From Humulus lupulus (Eukaryota; Streptophyta; Magnoliopsida; Rosales; Cannabaceae): a stretch of 64,000 nt of DNA. The position numbers and the translations under genes were made by a program. The stretch spans positions 87,577,868 to 87,641,867 of the forward strand of contig NC_084797.1 of assembly GCF_963169125.1 (NCBI RefSeq), in the 5' to 3' direction. Positions 35,669-46,758 of this stretch are shown here, piece by piece. Each line of letters starts with the position of its first letter. Position 1 is the stretch's first letter. The notes under the pieces were generated by a model. That model saw nothing but the letters and a program-made list of their open reading frames with translations, did not search any database and was not told the origin of the DNA.

Positions 35669-36247
35669 CTATAATGTGTTATGATTAGGTAATCGCTAAA
35701 GGACTAAAAGCTAAACCGTTCTCAAGGGTCGTTCTTTTGTTCATTCTAGCTCGAATCAAAGGTAAGAAAACTTGCACCCCATTTGTGACATGCATGGTTA
35801 TTCATGAGGCATGTTGGTTGAATAAATGTGGACATGAGTTGATTGTGGAATACTTAGCATATGTTGCTCACTTGTGCATGGTACTGACTCATTAGTCAGA
35901 TTTGGCAAAGGTGTTAGTATCAACTGTGAAGCTGTGACTTATTAGTCAGGTTCGGCAGTGGTACTGGGCACTGGTCACATTGTGCTGACTCATTAGTCAG
36001 AACGGTCTTAGCGTGTTAACGCAAGCCAACAAAGATTAGATCTAATCGATTATCCGCATTGAATGACTCAAAGAGCATTAATGCCGAACCGACCTCAAGT
36101 TCAATGAACATTATAAGTGCTTGAAGGCTAGTGGCTTACCTAGCAGCCACTCTTCAATTTGAACTAGTGATCTGCTTGTCAGTCACTCAGTATGGTTTAT
36201 CGGAACCTCAAGTGATATTCACTCATTTGTTTGAAAGCTTTGAGCTT

Positions 36248-36979
36248 TGATGAGGACACCAAGACCCAAGTATCAAGTCAAGTTCCAGTTGGTCCAGTGA
36301 CGAGGGCACGAGCCAAGAGATTCAAGGAAGAACTTAACAGCCTAGTCCACAAAGTCCTAAAACAAGAGGAGACCGTGGTCAACATTGAAGGAGAACAAAG
36401 ACTTGTCTTACTCATCAAAGTTGACTGAGTTTAGGAGCTTCATGAGTCTTATCTTCATGAGTCTTTTTATTTTAATCACGTTTTTTAGTCTTTGTTTATT
36501 TTGTGATAAGTCAAACATTTGACTTGTGTGAGTCCAATAGTCCTTTTGTCTTTAATTTTCGGTTTTCATGAGGAAGACAAAAGGCTTGTCTTTAATTTCA
36601 GTTTTCATTAGGAAGACAAAGGGGCTGTCCTTAATTTTTCGGTTTCATTAGGAAGACCAAGGGTCTTGTTTTCATGTAATTTTCGTCCTTATAAGGACTG
36701 CCAAAACATTTGGAAAAACCAGATTATGTTGAATGAAATTGTGAGTTTATTTCTTCTTGAGTTCTTGAAGAAACTTTTGAACTTATCAAGGAGATTCCTT
36801 GTGGCGTTCATCCTGACTTATCAAACGGATTCCATCCCCGTTTGTGGCGTCTTCCTCATACCAAGGTTCGTGCTTGGCTAAGCATTGGGTCGCGGTTCCA
36901 TTCCAATCTCGTATGTTCTTGGTGGCTGTTCCATATTTGGTGTCGGGTTTCGTCACACTTGTTGGCGTGGTTCGTATCA
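36248..36979 (+). repeat. 5' LTR of E7 (732 bp)
   Basis: TGATGAGGACACC ... GTTCGTATCA. Its first ~180 bp can encode the polyprotein tail ([20 protein letters not shown]), which matters only in the 3' copy. Three U3 repeats, then CCTTATAAGGACTGCC as a probable TATA region near 36690. Just inside lies TGGTATCAGAGA (36982-36993), 11 of 12 matches to the usual tRNA-Met primer site. Confidence 0.95.
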
Positions 36980-36993
36980 GTTGGTATCAGAGA

Positions 36994-38106
36994 TTAGGAT
37001 CATCCGGTTTGGCCTATCCTTTTTTTTCATTTGTGTTTCTATTCTATTTGTATTTCAATTTTAGGGTTTTTGAAATCAAAAAAAAAAAAAAATCTATCTA
37101 TTCGTGTTCTTGATTTTCTTAGTCTTTGTTCTTGTTTTCCTTCTAAAAATCTGAAACCATTATAGTAAATCTCTTTATTCCAGATTGTTTCTTTGTTCAA
37201 ATCGTGTTCTTGATATCCTTGTTCCAATTGTTTGTTGTGAAATCAGAAACTATTCTAAAGCTTGTTGAAATCGTGAATTAGGGCTTTGAGTTTTTCTCTT
37301 GTTCTAATTGTAGAATCTGAATTTTCATTGAGTTTCTAGTGCTGTTTTGTTTTGAAATCCGAATTTTGCCTTGGGTTTCTTCTTCTTGTTGTGAAATCCG
37401 AAATTGGTATTGATAATTCCCTTGTTTCAATTGTATCCCTGGTTTAAATTGGTTCCTTTATTTGTTGTGGAATCTGAGACTGTTATAGTGCCACCAATTA
37501 TTTTGGTTTTGATCTTATTGTTTGAATCACAGATTGGATTTTGGGAATATTGGTTTTCTGTTATTGGGAGTGTTCTTGAATCTGTTATAGTACCACAATT
37601 TGCTTGGTTTTCGGATTGGTTCTTTGGTGTTCAAATTTTTTTTTCTTTTCAAAAATTGAGTATCTGGGTTATCAAATTTGAGAGATAAAAAAAAAAAGGG
37701 AAGAAAGGAAAGGAAAAATCAAGAGGATCCGAACCTTAAAAAAAAATTTGTTCTATTCTTGTTCCCTATGGTCTAGGGGCCTTTTTGCCAAAACCCCACA
37801 CAAGTGTTCCAAAAATCATCATTTTTCGTCATTTTCACCAGTTTTCGTCGGTGTTCGTTTGGTTTGTTTGGTTGGATTTGCTGCTTGAATACTCCATATC
37901 ACTGTTTCATTAGTTTTCAAAGAGCTTAAAGAAGAAAATAGAGGGGAAAAAGGCAGAGGTGTGAGCTTATTTGAGGGTAAAAGCCACCATTGAGTGCAAA
38001 CACGAGTGTACTTGAGTGACCATTTTCTTTGAGTGAAACACGTGAGGGAGTGCAGTGAGGTCCTTTCTAAAATTGTCTAACCTTATTGTTTTGCAGATTC
38101 TCCATC
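36994..38106 (+). other. E7 untranslated leader
   Basis: Non-coding. It has an A-run (37077-37092), U-rich repeats of the complementary ~35-bp type (TTGTTGTGAAATC and CTTGTTCTAATTG, 37200-37460), and a conserved block before gag (AGGCAGAGGTGTGAGCTTA, 37953-37971) also present in E2, E4, E5, E6 and E8. Confidence 0.78.
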
Positions 38107-39906
38107 ATGTCACAAAATACAGAAAGAAATGCAGGCAATGACGCTCCACCACCTACAGTTCCAAATCTACAAATTGAAGCTTTAATGGGGGAGATGAGGA
38201 GGATGTTGAGGGAGGAGTGTGAGAAAATACATGAGCGGTTGGATAGGGTAGAAGAGAGGGCACAACGGAGACCAAGGAGGAATAGGGTGCACCAAAGGGA
38301 GGATGAGAATGAAGGGGATTTAGAAGGGGTAGTTTCTGATGATGAGTTTGATAGGATGTCGACGGGTAACCATAGGAGGTATGGTGGGAATAGAGAAGAT
38401 AGGAACCAGGTAGATAATTATATGGGGAATATCAAAATGAGAATCCCGGCATTTCAGGGGAAGAGTGATCCTGAAGCATACCTTGAGTGGGAGAAGAAAA
38501 TGGAGCTAGTTTTTGATTGTCACAACTACTCCGACATGAAGAAGGTAAAACTTGCTGCCATTGAGTTTACTGATTATGCTATTGTTTGGTGGGATCAGTT
38601 GTGCATCAACAGGAGGCGGAGTGGAGATCGCTCTATTGACACATGGGAGGCCATGAAGAGGGTGATGAGGCGACGGTTTGTACCACCTCATTATTATCGA
38701 GATCTCTACCTTAAGTTGCAGGGTCTTCGTCAGGGCTACAAAAGTGTTGATGAGTATTTCAAGGAGATGGAGATGGCTATGATTAGAGCCAATGTTGAAG
38801 AGGATCGGGAGGCAACCATGGCAAGGTTTTTGAATGGGTTGAACCGAGAGATTGCTGACCCAATCGAGCTACACCATTATGTGGAATTGGAGGATTTGGT
38901 TCATATGGCAATCAAAGTTGAGAGGCAGCTCAAGAAGGGTAGTTCAAGTTCGAGGTCAAGACCGAGCCCACACAATCCAAGTACAACACCTTGGAGGTCG
39001 AACTATCCAAAGAAAGAAGACCAACCCACTTCATCATCTACACCAAAACCAGCCACCACAGCCACACCACCTCAAGGTAAAACAACTCCTACTAAGTCTC
39101 ATTCTAGTGAGATAAGGTGTTTCAAATGTCAGGGGCGAGGACACATAGCTAGCCAGTGTCCAAACAAGAGAGTCATGGTGATTCGAGAAAGTGGAGAGAT
39201 AGATTCTGAAGATGAAGATGATCTTGCTGACATGCCACCATTGGAAGATGCTTCTGACAATGAGTATGGGCCAGAATCTGGTGAGATGCTTGCACTAGTC
39301 ACAAGGCGAGTCCTGAATTTGCAAGCAAAAGAAGAGGAAGAAGAGGTGCAGCGAGAGAACATCTTTCACACTCGTTGTCATGTGAGAGACAAGGTATGTA
39401 GTGTCATTATTGATGGAGGTAGTTGTACTAATGTTGCTAGTGCTTCCATGGTTGCCAAGCTGGGGCTTACAACTCTTAGGCATCCCTGTCCATACAAGTT
39501 GCAGTGGTTGAATGATAGTGGTGAAGTGAGGGTTACAAAACAGGTGCTGGTATCATTTCGAATTGGCAAGTATGAAGATGAGGTGTTGTGTGATGTGGTT
39601 CCCATGCAAGCTGGACACCTCCTTCTAGGAAGGCCTTGGCAATTTGATCGGCGGGTGCAGCATGACGGCTTCACCAACAAGTATTCATTCACATTCCGTC
39701 AACGAACAATCACTCTAGCGCCTTTGACACCAAAGCAAGTGTATGAAGATCAAGTGAGGTTGCAAAAATTGAGTGACAAAAAGAAAATGAGTGAGCAAAA
39801 AGAGATTGAAAAGAAGAATGAGAGTGAGGAAAAAGAGAGACAAAGAGAGAAAAGTGTGGAATCAAGTGAGAGAAAACAAAATAATTTTTATGCAAAAAAA
39901 AAGTGA
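38107..39906 (+). CDS. Gag-protease of E7
   Basis: The start [10 protein letters not shown] at 38107 is preferred over 38086 because E4 and E8 begin there. The ~599 residues show, in order: a charged N-terminal segment with [16 protein letters not shown], a gag core ([64 protein letters not shown]), a basic Ser/Pro-rich stretch, a CCHC knuckle [14 protein letters not shown] (about residues 338-351), an acidic segment, and a retropepsin-like site IIDGGSC with its Asp near residue 436 and a downstream LLGRPW flap-region motif. It ends AKKK at a run of nine A (39894-39902). Other copies have eight A and read on as AKKSEV, so the stop is a 1-nt insertion. Role: capsid, nucleic-acid binding and self-processing. 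Confidence 0.9.
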   Translation: MSQNTERNAGNDAPPPTVPNLQIEALMGEMRRMLREECEKIHERLDRVEERAQRRPRRNRVHQREDENEGDLEGVVSDDEFDRMSTGNHRRYGGNREDRNQVDNYMGNIKMRIPAFQGKSDPEAYLEWEKKMELVFDCHNYSDMKKVKLAAIEFTDYAIVWWDQLCINRRRSGDRSIDTWEAMKRVMRRRFVPPHYYRDLYLKLQGLRQGYKSVDEYFKEMEMAMIRANVEEDREATMARFLNGLNREIADPIELHHYVELEDLVHMAIKVERQLKKGSSSSRSRPSPHNPSTTPWRSNYPKKEDQPTSSSTPKPATTATPPQGKTTPTKSHSSEIRCFKCQGRGHIASQCPNKRVMVIRESGEIDSEDEDDLADMPPLEDASDNEYGPESGEMLALVTRRVLNLQAKEEEEEVQRENIFHTRCHVRDKVCSVIIDGGSCTNVASASMVAKLGLTTLRHPCPYKLQWLNDSGEVRVTKQVLVSFRIGKYEDEVLCDVVPMQAGHLLLGRPWQFDRRVQHDGFTNKYSFTFRQRTITLAPLTPKQVYEDQVRLQKLSDKKKMSEQKEIEKKNESEEKERQREKSVESSERKQNNFYAKKK

Positions 39907-42814
39907 GGTTAAGAGAGCATTGTGTACAAAACAGCCCATGATTTTACTCATGTATAAGGAGGCTCTTTTAAATACTAACCAACTTGATTCTTCGCTGCCA
40001 AGTGTTGTTGTGTCTATTTTGCAGGAATTTGAGGATGTGTTTCCTGAGAAAGTACCACATGGTTTGCCACCTGTTCGAGGAATAGAACATCAAATTGATT
40101 TTGTTCCAGGTGCTTCCATCCCAAACCGACCAGCCTACAGAAGTAATCCTGATGAAACAAAGGAATTGCAAAGGCAAATTGAAGAATTGATGGAGAAAGA
40201 GCATGTGAGAGAAAGCATGAGCCCTTGTGCTGTTCCAGTGATTCTAGTTCCCAAGAAGGATGGAACATGGAGGATGTGTGTTGACTGTCGAGCCATCAAC
40301 AATATAACGGTAAAATATCAACATCCCATTCCTCGTTTAGATGACATGTTAGATGAATTGCATGGTTCTTGTGTGTTTTCCAAAATTGATCTTAAAAGTG
40401 GGTATCATCAGATACGTATGAAAGAAGGGGATGAGTGGAAAACTGCTTTTAAAACTAAACATGGATTGTATGAGTGGTTAGTCATGCCTTTTGGACTAAC
40501 TAATGCACCTAGCACTTTCATGCGCTTAATGAATCATGTATTGCGTGCTTTCATTGGAAAATTTGTGGTTGTGTATTTTGATGATATTCTTATTTATAGT
40601 AAGAATTTACATGACCATGTTTTGCATTTGCATTCTGTTTTGGATGTTCTTAGGAAACAGAGTTTATATGCTAACCTCAGTAAGTGTACTTTCTGCACCG
40701 ATAAGCTTGTTTTCCTAGGCTTTGTTGTAAGTGCTACAGGTATTCAGGTGGATGAAGAAAAGATCAAAGCCATCCAAGAGTGGCCGACCCCTACAACTAT
40801 AGGTAATGTTAGAAGTTTTCATGGACTTGCTAGCTTCTACAGGAGGTTTGTGAAAAATTTTAGCACCATCGCCGCACCACTTACAGAAGTTATCAAAAAG
40901 AATGTGATATTTAAATGGGGTGAAGCTCAAGAGGAGGCATTTCAGCTACTGAAATACAAGCTTACTCATGCTCCTTTACTTGCGTTGCCTAACTTTTCTA
41001 ACACTTTTGAAGTTGAATGTGATGCTTCTGGAATAGGTATTGGCGCTGTTCTTATGCAGGATGGGAGACCGCTTGCATACTTTAGCAAAAAGCTAAGTGG
41101 GGCTGCCCTCAATTACCCCACCTATGACAAAGAATTGTATGCACTAGTGCGTGCTTTAGAAACATGGCAGCACTATTTGTGGCCAAAGGAGTTTGTGATT
41201 CGCACAGATCATGAATCCTTGAAACATTTGAAAGGCCAACACAAGCTCAACAAGAGACATGCAAGATGGGTTGAGTTCATTGAGACATTTCCTTATGTCA
41301 TTCGCTATAAACAAGGTAAGGAGAATGTGGTTGCTAATGCCCTTTCTCGCAGGTATGCCCTAATCTCTACTCTTGATGCTAAATTTCTTGGGTTTGAACA
41401 CATAAAGGAGTTGTATTCTGCTGACCATGATTTTGGGGAAACTTATGCTGTTTGTGAAAAGTCTGCTGACGGAAAATTTTATAGGCATGAGGGTTTCTTG
41501 TTTAGGGAGCATAGGTTGTGTGTACCTAATTGTTCTGTGAGAGATTTGCTAGTTAGAGAGTCCCACGGGGGAGGGTTGATGGGACATTTTGGAGTTGCTA
41601 AGACCCTAGCTATGTTGCAAGAGCACTTCTTTTGGCCCCACATGAAACGAGATGTTGAGCGAATTTGTGGTAGGTGTGTCACTTGTAGACAAGCTAAATC
41701 AAGAGTTCAGCCAAATGGCCTTTACACACCCCTACCTATCCCTAGTTCACCATGGGTTGACATTTCAATGGATTTTGTGTTGGGTTTACCTAGAAGTAAG
41801 CGTGGGAGGGATTCAATCTTTGTGGTTGTAGACAGATTTTCTAAGATGGCTCATTTTATTCCTTGTCATAAAACTGATGATGCCTCTAACGTTGCAGATT
41901 TGTTCTTTAGGGAGATTGTGAGATTGCATGGTATGCCTAGAACAATTGTATCAGATAGGGATGCTAAGTTCTTAAGCTATTTTTGGAAAACATTGTGGGG
42001 AAAACTTGGGACAAAACTATTATTTTCTACTACTTGTCACCCTCAAACCGATGGTCAAACAGAAGTAGTTAATAGGACCCTATCCACCTTGTTGAGGGCT
42101 ATCATAAGTAAAAATATTAAGACTTGGGAAGATTGTTTGCCACATGTTGAGTTTGCTTATAATCGTTCAATGCATTCTGCTACTAAATTTTCACCATTTG
42201 AAATTGTTTATGGTTTTAATCCTCTAACTCCTTTGGATTTATCACCTTTGCCTGTTTCTGAGCATTTGAATTTAGATGGCGAGAAGAAGGCCGAATTTGT
42301 GAAGAAAATCCATGAGAGGGCGCGACTCAACATAGAGAGAAGGACTGAACAATACATTAAGCAAGCTAACAAGGGTCGTCATAAGCAAGTTTTTGAGCCC
42401 GGTGATTGGGTATGGTTACACATGAGGAAAGAGCGATTCCCAACACAAAGGCGTTCAAAATTGCTACCTCGAGGAGATGGTCCATTTCAAGTACTTGAAA
42501 GGATCAATGACAATGCCTACAGACTCGATTTACCAGGTGAGTATAATGTTAGTGCTACTTTTAATGTTTCTGATTTGAGTCCTTTTGATGCAGGTGACGA
42601 TTTGAGGTCAAATCCTTCTAAAGAGGGGGGGAATGATGAGGACACCAAGACCCAAGTATCAAGTCAAGTTCCAGTTGGTCCAGTGACGAGGGCACGAGCC
42701 AAGAGATTCAAGGAAGAACTTAACAGCCTAGTCCACAAAGTCCTAAAACAAGAGGAGACCGTGGTCAACATTGAAGGAGAACAAAGACTTGTCTTACTCA
42801 TCAAAGTTGACTGA
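39902..42814 (+). CDS. Reverse transcriptase-RNase H-integrase of E7
   Basis: A 970-codon pol, in the +1 frame relative to gag because of the extra A. RT shows [40 protein letters not shown] and the catalytic YFDD (40574-40585). RNase H has [32 protein letters not shown] and [12 protein letters not shown]. Integrase has an HHCC zinc site (GGLMGHFG ... CGRCVTC), the DDE triad ([22 protein letters not shown]) and the C-terminal module [12 protein letters not shown]...[14 protein letters not shown]. The frame crosses the polypurine tract and ends 181 nt inside the 3' LTR with [20 protein letters not shown] and a short tail. No classical chromodomain was seen; CRM elements often replace it with a C-terminal motif in this place. 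All catalytic residues appear intact. Confidence 0.93.
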   Translation, partial: SEVKRALCTKQPMILLMYKEALLNTNQLDSSLPSVVVSILQEFEDVFPEKVPHGLPPVRGIEHQIDFVPGASIPNRPAYRSNPDETKELQRQIEELMEKEHVRESMSPCAVPVILVPKKDGTWRMCVDCRAINNITVKYQHPIPRLDDMLDELHGSCVFSKIDLKSGYHQIRMKEGDEWKTAFKTKHGLYEWLVMPFGLTNAPSTFMRLMNHVLRAFIGKFVVVYFDDILIYSKNLHDHVLHLHSVLDVLRKQSLYANLSKCTFCTDKLVFLGFVVSATGIQVDEEKIKAIQEWPTPTTIGNVRSFHGLASFYRRFVKNFSTIAAPLTEVIKKNVIFKWGEAQEEAFQLLKYKLTHAPLLALPNFSNTFEVECDASGIGIGAVLMQDGRPLAYFSKKLSGAALNYPTYDKELYALVRALETWQHYLWPKEFVIRTDHESLKHLKGQHKLNKRHARWVEFIETFPYVIRYKQGKENVVANALSRRYALISTLDAKFLGFEHIKELYSADHDFGETYAVCEKSADGKFYRHEGFLFREHRLCVPNCSVRDLLVRESHGGGLMGHFGVAKTLAMLQEHFFWPHMKRDVERICGRCVTCRQAKSRVQPNGLYTPLPIPSSPWVDISMDFVLGLPRSKRGRDSIFVVVDRFSKMAHFIPCHKTDDASNVADLFFREIVRLHGMPRTIVSDRDAKFLSYFWKTLWGKLGTKLLFSTTCHPQTDGQTEVVNRTLSTLLRAIISKNIKTWEDCLPHVEFAYNRSMHSATKFSPFEIVYGFNPLTPLDLSPLPVSEHLNLDGEKKAEFVKKIHERARLNIERRTEQYIKQANKGRHKQVFEPGDWVWLHMRKERFPTQRRSKLLPRGDGPFQVLERINDNAYRLDLPGEYNVSATFNVSDLSPFDAGDDLRSNPSKEGGNDEDTKTQVSSQVPVGPVTRARAKRFKEELNSLVHKVLKQEETVVNIEGEQRLVLLIKVD

Positions 42815-43364
42815 GTTTAGGAGCTTCATGAGTCTTATCTTCATGAGTCTTTTTATTTTAATCACGTTTTTTAGTCTTTGTTTATTTTGTGATAAGTCAA
42901 ACATTTGACTTGTGTGAGTCCAATAGTCCTTTTGTCTTTAATTTTCGGTTTTCATGAGGAAGACAAAAGGCTTGTCTTTAATTTCAGTTTTCATTAGGAA
43001 GACAAAGGGGCTGTCCTTAATTTTTCGGTTTCATTAGGAAGACCAAGGGTCTTGTTTTCATGTAATTTTCGTCCTTATAAGGACTGCCAAAACATTTGGA
43101 AAAACCAGATTATGTTGAATGAAATTGTGAGTTTATTTCTTCTTGAGTTCTTGAAGAAACTTTTGAACTTATCAAGGAGATTCCTTGTGGCGTTCATCCT
43201 GACTTATCAAACGGATTCCATCCCCGTTTGTGGCGTCTTCCTCATACCAAGGTTCGTGCTTGGCTAAGCATTGGGTTGCGGTTCCATTCCAATCTCGTAT
43301 GTTCTTGGTGGCTGTTCCATATTTGGTGTCGGGTTTCGCACACTTGTTGGCATGGTTCGTATCA
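42634..43364 (+). repeat. 3' LTR of E7 (731 bp)
   Basis: Partner of 36248-36979, preceded by the polypurine tract AAGAGGGGGGGAA (42621-42633). It differs by C-to-T near 43277, a 1-nt deletion near 43340 and G-to-A near 43352. Followed by TSD AGCTT. Confidence 0.95.
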
Positions 43365-43841
43365 AGCTTAGTGTGATTATAATGATAATCATTTGATGAT
43401 GTTTACATATAATGTTATGTTTTCTTGCTGGGCTTTGGCTCATGGGTGCTATGTGGTGCAGGTAAAGGAAAAGAAAAGCTCACCTAGCCTTGAGTGGAGA
43501 GCTTTGATGGTGATGTGTACATATGCGGCCACTTGACCACCACGGCCAAGGAGTTCTCAGAGGAACAAGGGGTTTACCCTATTTTTGCCGCTTAGGTCGG
43601 CGGGGTTTGAAACTTTGGAACAGTAATGACCTTTTTGAGTTGTAAATAACTTGTAAATGTTCTTGTGGGCCCATGAACAGTTTTATGTATCAATAAAACA
43701 TATCCTTTCCTTTTTATTGGTTTTCACCTTAACATGTTAATAACACTTAAAATCACGTTTTTAACCAAAGGACTCAGGCAATGAGTCAAATTTCCGGTTC
43801 ACCGTTCACCGTAACTGTTCTGGGGTAACCAGGGCATTACA

Positions 43842-44727
43842 GGGCATCTCGTGTAACCAGTACATTTGGAAACTAAAGGTAAGAGAACTGCACCCGGTTG
43901 TGGATTTATAATGGGACTAAGAGTTCCCTGTCTTGTATGCTTTATAAAGGGTGGTATTATGCCATGTGAATAGTAGACAAACGGCCTAAGAGTGTCGGAG
44001 TTTACATTGGCGCACAGGGCGCGGCTCAGCCACTAGTAGCTCAGGACAGCTTATTATTCACTGAGCTCGGTTTAAGCGGACCGGAGTCAGTGGGATTAAA
44101 CAGAGGGTGCGACCTAAGGGTGTCGACCCTAATTATCATTTGATTGATTATTATTATTGATTGATGAATTTGTTGTGTTGATTAGCTGAGTGTTGGTTTG
44201 TTGATTCTCTTGTTATGTCTGTGGATTATATGACCAACGTGGTATGCTAAGTATGAACATGCTTTAAGAATTATTCAGTTGTTATCATTGTTTGCACTAT
44301 AATATTATGTTTTCTTGCTGGGCCTTGGCTCAAGGGTGCTACGTGGTGCAGGTAAAGGCAAGGGCAAGCTTGATCAGCCCTAAATCGAAGAGCTCTGAGA
44401 GCAGAATGTACATGATCAGCTGCTCGACCGCCACAGTTGAGGGGAGACAGGAACATGAGAACCATAAACGTTGGTTTTGCCCTTAGAGTGGCTAGTGGTT
44501 GTTTTATACTCTGGAAATTTTGTAAACTGACTTTCAAACACTGTTTCTTTTGGGATCCCTTGTGTAAAACGTTTACTTATAAGAAAGATATATTTTAAGA
44601 CCAAAACCTGTTAACCCTAGTTCATTAATGTTGTCAATGACACGTTTTAAACTAAATGACTTGATTAGCAAGTCCCGCATTATTATAAATACACAGTGTA
44701 ACGGTCTTGGCTACTCAGGGTGTTACA
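43842..44727 (+). repeat. 5' LTR of element B, second piece
   Basis: Resumes at GGGCATCTCGTGTAACC and matches 56622-57512 of the 3' LTR, ending GGTGTTACA at 44727. Shares GTCGGAGTTTACATTGGCGC and GTTTTCTTGCTGGGCCTTGG with the 3' copy, with scattered differences. Short open frames here are not coding. Confidence 0.88.
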
Positions 44728-45208
44728 ACTTGGTATCAGAGCGTCCTAGGTTTAAGGGTTCCTGAAGACCGGCTGAACATGTACATTCGTTGTTAGAGAC
44801 AAGCTCGACTCAGGGTTTGGTAATGTGTATATGTGCTGATATGCTTGTATGCCTAGAATGAATTATGAGTGTTGTTATCAGTTGAATTAATAGGAAAGAT
44901 GAGATACTGATAGGTCCTGGCCCTTGACTGCTGTGTGAAAATATTGAGGCATGCTTATTAGCATCGTTATGCATGTAAATAACATCTTAATGATTAACTG
45001 CATATTGTGTATGGATGAATGTTTATATCTTAACTGTTGTGTGGTGATGTTGGGGCATGCTTATCAGCAATGCCGGTGCATGTGGATAAATGCCTATATC
45101 CTGATTATTTATGATCGATTATGTTCCATTGGTGGATTATGGAGAAGCTTTTACCTAGTCATCATGGTCTGACTGCCGAGTCGTTGATTGCAGATTGACT
45201 TGGATAGT
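44728..45208 (+). other. Element B primer-binding site and leader
   Basis: TTGGTATCAGAGC at 44730-44742, 2 bp after the LTR, is complementary to the 3' end of initiator tRNA-Met. The rest is a non-coding leader up to the gag start. Confidence 0.88.
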
Positions 45209-46077
45209 ATGCGTCCAAGAAAATCTACGCGACTAGCCGGCACTAGGTCTGGGACCGGGGGTGATGACCAGGGCCAGATTCCTCCGCCAGTTCTTGAAAA
45301 CTGGCAGCAGATTATGGCAGAGATGCAAGCGCGATTACAGATTCGTCTTCTACGACAGCAGGCTCCAGCAGGGAGTGTTGCACCTATTGTGCCACCTGTA
45401 GTGGCATTAGTTATTCAGCTAGCAGCAGTTGGGAACAGGTGGGAGCCATTGTATGAGCGGTTCCGGAAGCAGCATCCCCCAACTTTTGAGGGAGGACCTG
45501 ACCCACTGAAGGTCGAGCAATGGATGACTATGATTACTACTATCCTGGACTTCATGATGATAGAGGGTTATGATAGAGTGGCTTGTGCCACATATATGTT
45601 GAGAGAGGATGCCCGCATCTGGTGGGAAGTGGCATCACAAACCAGGGACGTCACTGCTTTGAGTTGGGAAGGATTTAAAGATTTGTTCAATCAGAAATAC
45701 TACAATGTTGCCATCAGGGCAGCAAAAGTTAATGAGTTCGCGGGATTGGTGCAGGGCAACATGACAGTTACTGAGTATGCCCTAAAATTTGATAGACTAG
45801 CAAAATTTGCACCAAACCTTATGCCTACTGATGCTGCTAGGCAAGACAGATTCATTAGAGGGCTTAATGCTATGATAGCCCAGGATGTAAGGATCACAAA
45901 GGTACCTGGGGGAACAACTTATGCCCAGGCCGTTGAAAAGGCTCTTACCGCTGAGGAAGCGAAGAACAAGATTTGGAAGGAAAGTGAAGAGTGGTGCCTC
46001 CTTATTCTGGGTCAGGTAGGGGCGGAGGCCCCACTAATGTGAAAAGGAAGACTCCTAACACTTTGACCGATGCTGGT
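45209..46077 (+). pseudogene. Gag of element B, N-terminal part
   Basis: Begins MRPRKSTRLAGTRSG at 45209 (the frame opens at 45188). It shows the Ty3/gypsy gag (retrotrans_gag) region: RFRKQHPPTFEGGPDPLKVE, TYMLREDARIWWEV, ALSWEGFKDLFNQKYYN, EYALKFDRLAKFAP and QDRFIRGLNAMI. Around 46000 the frame slips: the open frame ends at 46042, while the true continuation (PPYSGSGRGGGPTNVKRKTPN) runs in another frame to 46077, where E8 inserted. After E8 the sequence continues GPDRRGRGSQGGRQG in the same reading. Confidence 0.85.
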
Positions 46078-46758
46078 TGATGAGGACACCAAGACTCAAA
46101 ATCCAAGTCAAGTTCCAGTTGATCCAAGTCAAGTGGGGAGGAATGATGAGGACACCAGTTTAGGAGCTTGATCAATATTTAGCTTCTTGTAATGAGTCTT
46201 TTTATTTTTAATCACGTTTTTTTTTAGTCTTTGTTTATTTTGTGATAAGTCAAACATTTGACTTGTGTGAGTCCAATAGTCCTCTTGTCTTTAATTTCGG
46301 TTTTCATGAGGAAGACAAAAGGCTTGTCTTTAATTTCGGTTTTCATTAGGAAGACAAAGGGGCTGCCCTTAATTTTTCGGTTTCATTAGGAAGACAAAGG
46401 GACTGCCCTTAATTTTTCGGTTTCATTAGGAAGACCAAGGGTCTTGTTTTCATGTAATTTTCGTCCTTATAAGGACTGCCAAAACATTTGAAAAATCAGA
46501 TTTGGATGAAATGAAAATTTGTGAGTTTTCTTCTTGAGTTCTTGAAGAGACTATCCGAACTTATCAAGGGTATCCCTTGTGGCGTTCAATCCGACTTATC
46601 AAACGGATTCCCATCCCCGTTTGTGGCGTCTTCCTCATACCAAGGTTCGTGCTTTGCTAAGCATAGGGTCGCGGTTTACCATTCCAAATTTCGTGTGTTC
46701 TTGGTGGCTGCCATATTTGGTGTCGGGTTTCATCACAATGTTGGTGTGGTTCGTATCA
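46078..46758 (+). repeat. 5' LTR of E8 (681 bp)
   Basis: Contains the duplicated junction: a truncated AGTGGGGAGGAATGATGAGG about 65 bp inside the LTR (46133-46152). Four U3 repeats and the CCTTATAAGGACTGCC TATA region. Confidence 0.93.

Larger units (their letters stand above)
36248..43364 (+). mobile_element. E7: full-length CRM-like Ty3/gypsy retrotransposon, TSD AGCTT
   Basis: 7,117 bp with LTRs 36248-36979 (732 bp) and 42634-43364 (731 bp) that differ by two substitutions and one 1-nt deletion by eye. The TSD AGCTT is perfect (36243-36247 and 43365-43369). It has a primer site, leader, gag-protease, RT, RNase H, integrase and a polypurine tract AAGAGGGGGGG. It is the only copy in the window with a complete polymerase and so the natural reference, and a possible helper type, for the deleted copies. 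RT and integrase motifs and LTR-spanning tail resemble the CRM lineage; no canonical chromodomain was recognised. Confidence 0.95.
32838..43841 (+). mobile_element. Solo Tekay-like LTR (type C), itself interrupted twice
   Basis: The ends TGTAATGCCC (32838) and GGGCATTACA (ending 43841) are perfect 10-bp inverted termini. The flanks AGGCA and GGGCA are a TSD with one mismatch. No primer site, gag or pol of its own was found, so it is a solo LTR of ~2.2 kb net length. It contains a Tat/Athila-like solo LTR (34030-35538), a 127-bp duplication and E7 (36248-43364). A GC-rich block of GCCGCGGCCC repeats lies at about 33715-33880; the ORFs called there are low-complexity. Confidence 0.82.

Noticed and set aside
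39894..39906. Programmed -1 frameshift at the A-rich heptamer (A AAA AAG) between gag and pol of E7
   Set aside because: The direction is wrong: pol lies in the +1 frame relative to gag, exactly what a single extra A produces. Eight-A copies are in frame without any shift.
44271..44604. Open frames in the element B LTRs (also 57055-57321)
   Set aside because: They are LTR sequence shared by 5' and 3' copies, lie in non-coding U3/R, and have no recognisable domain.
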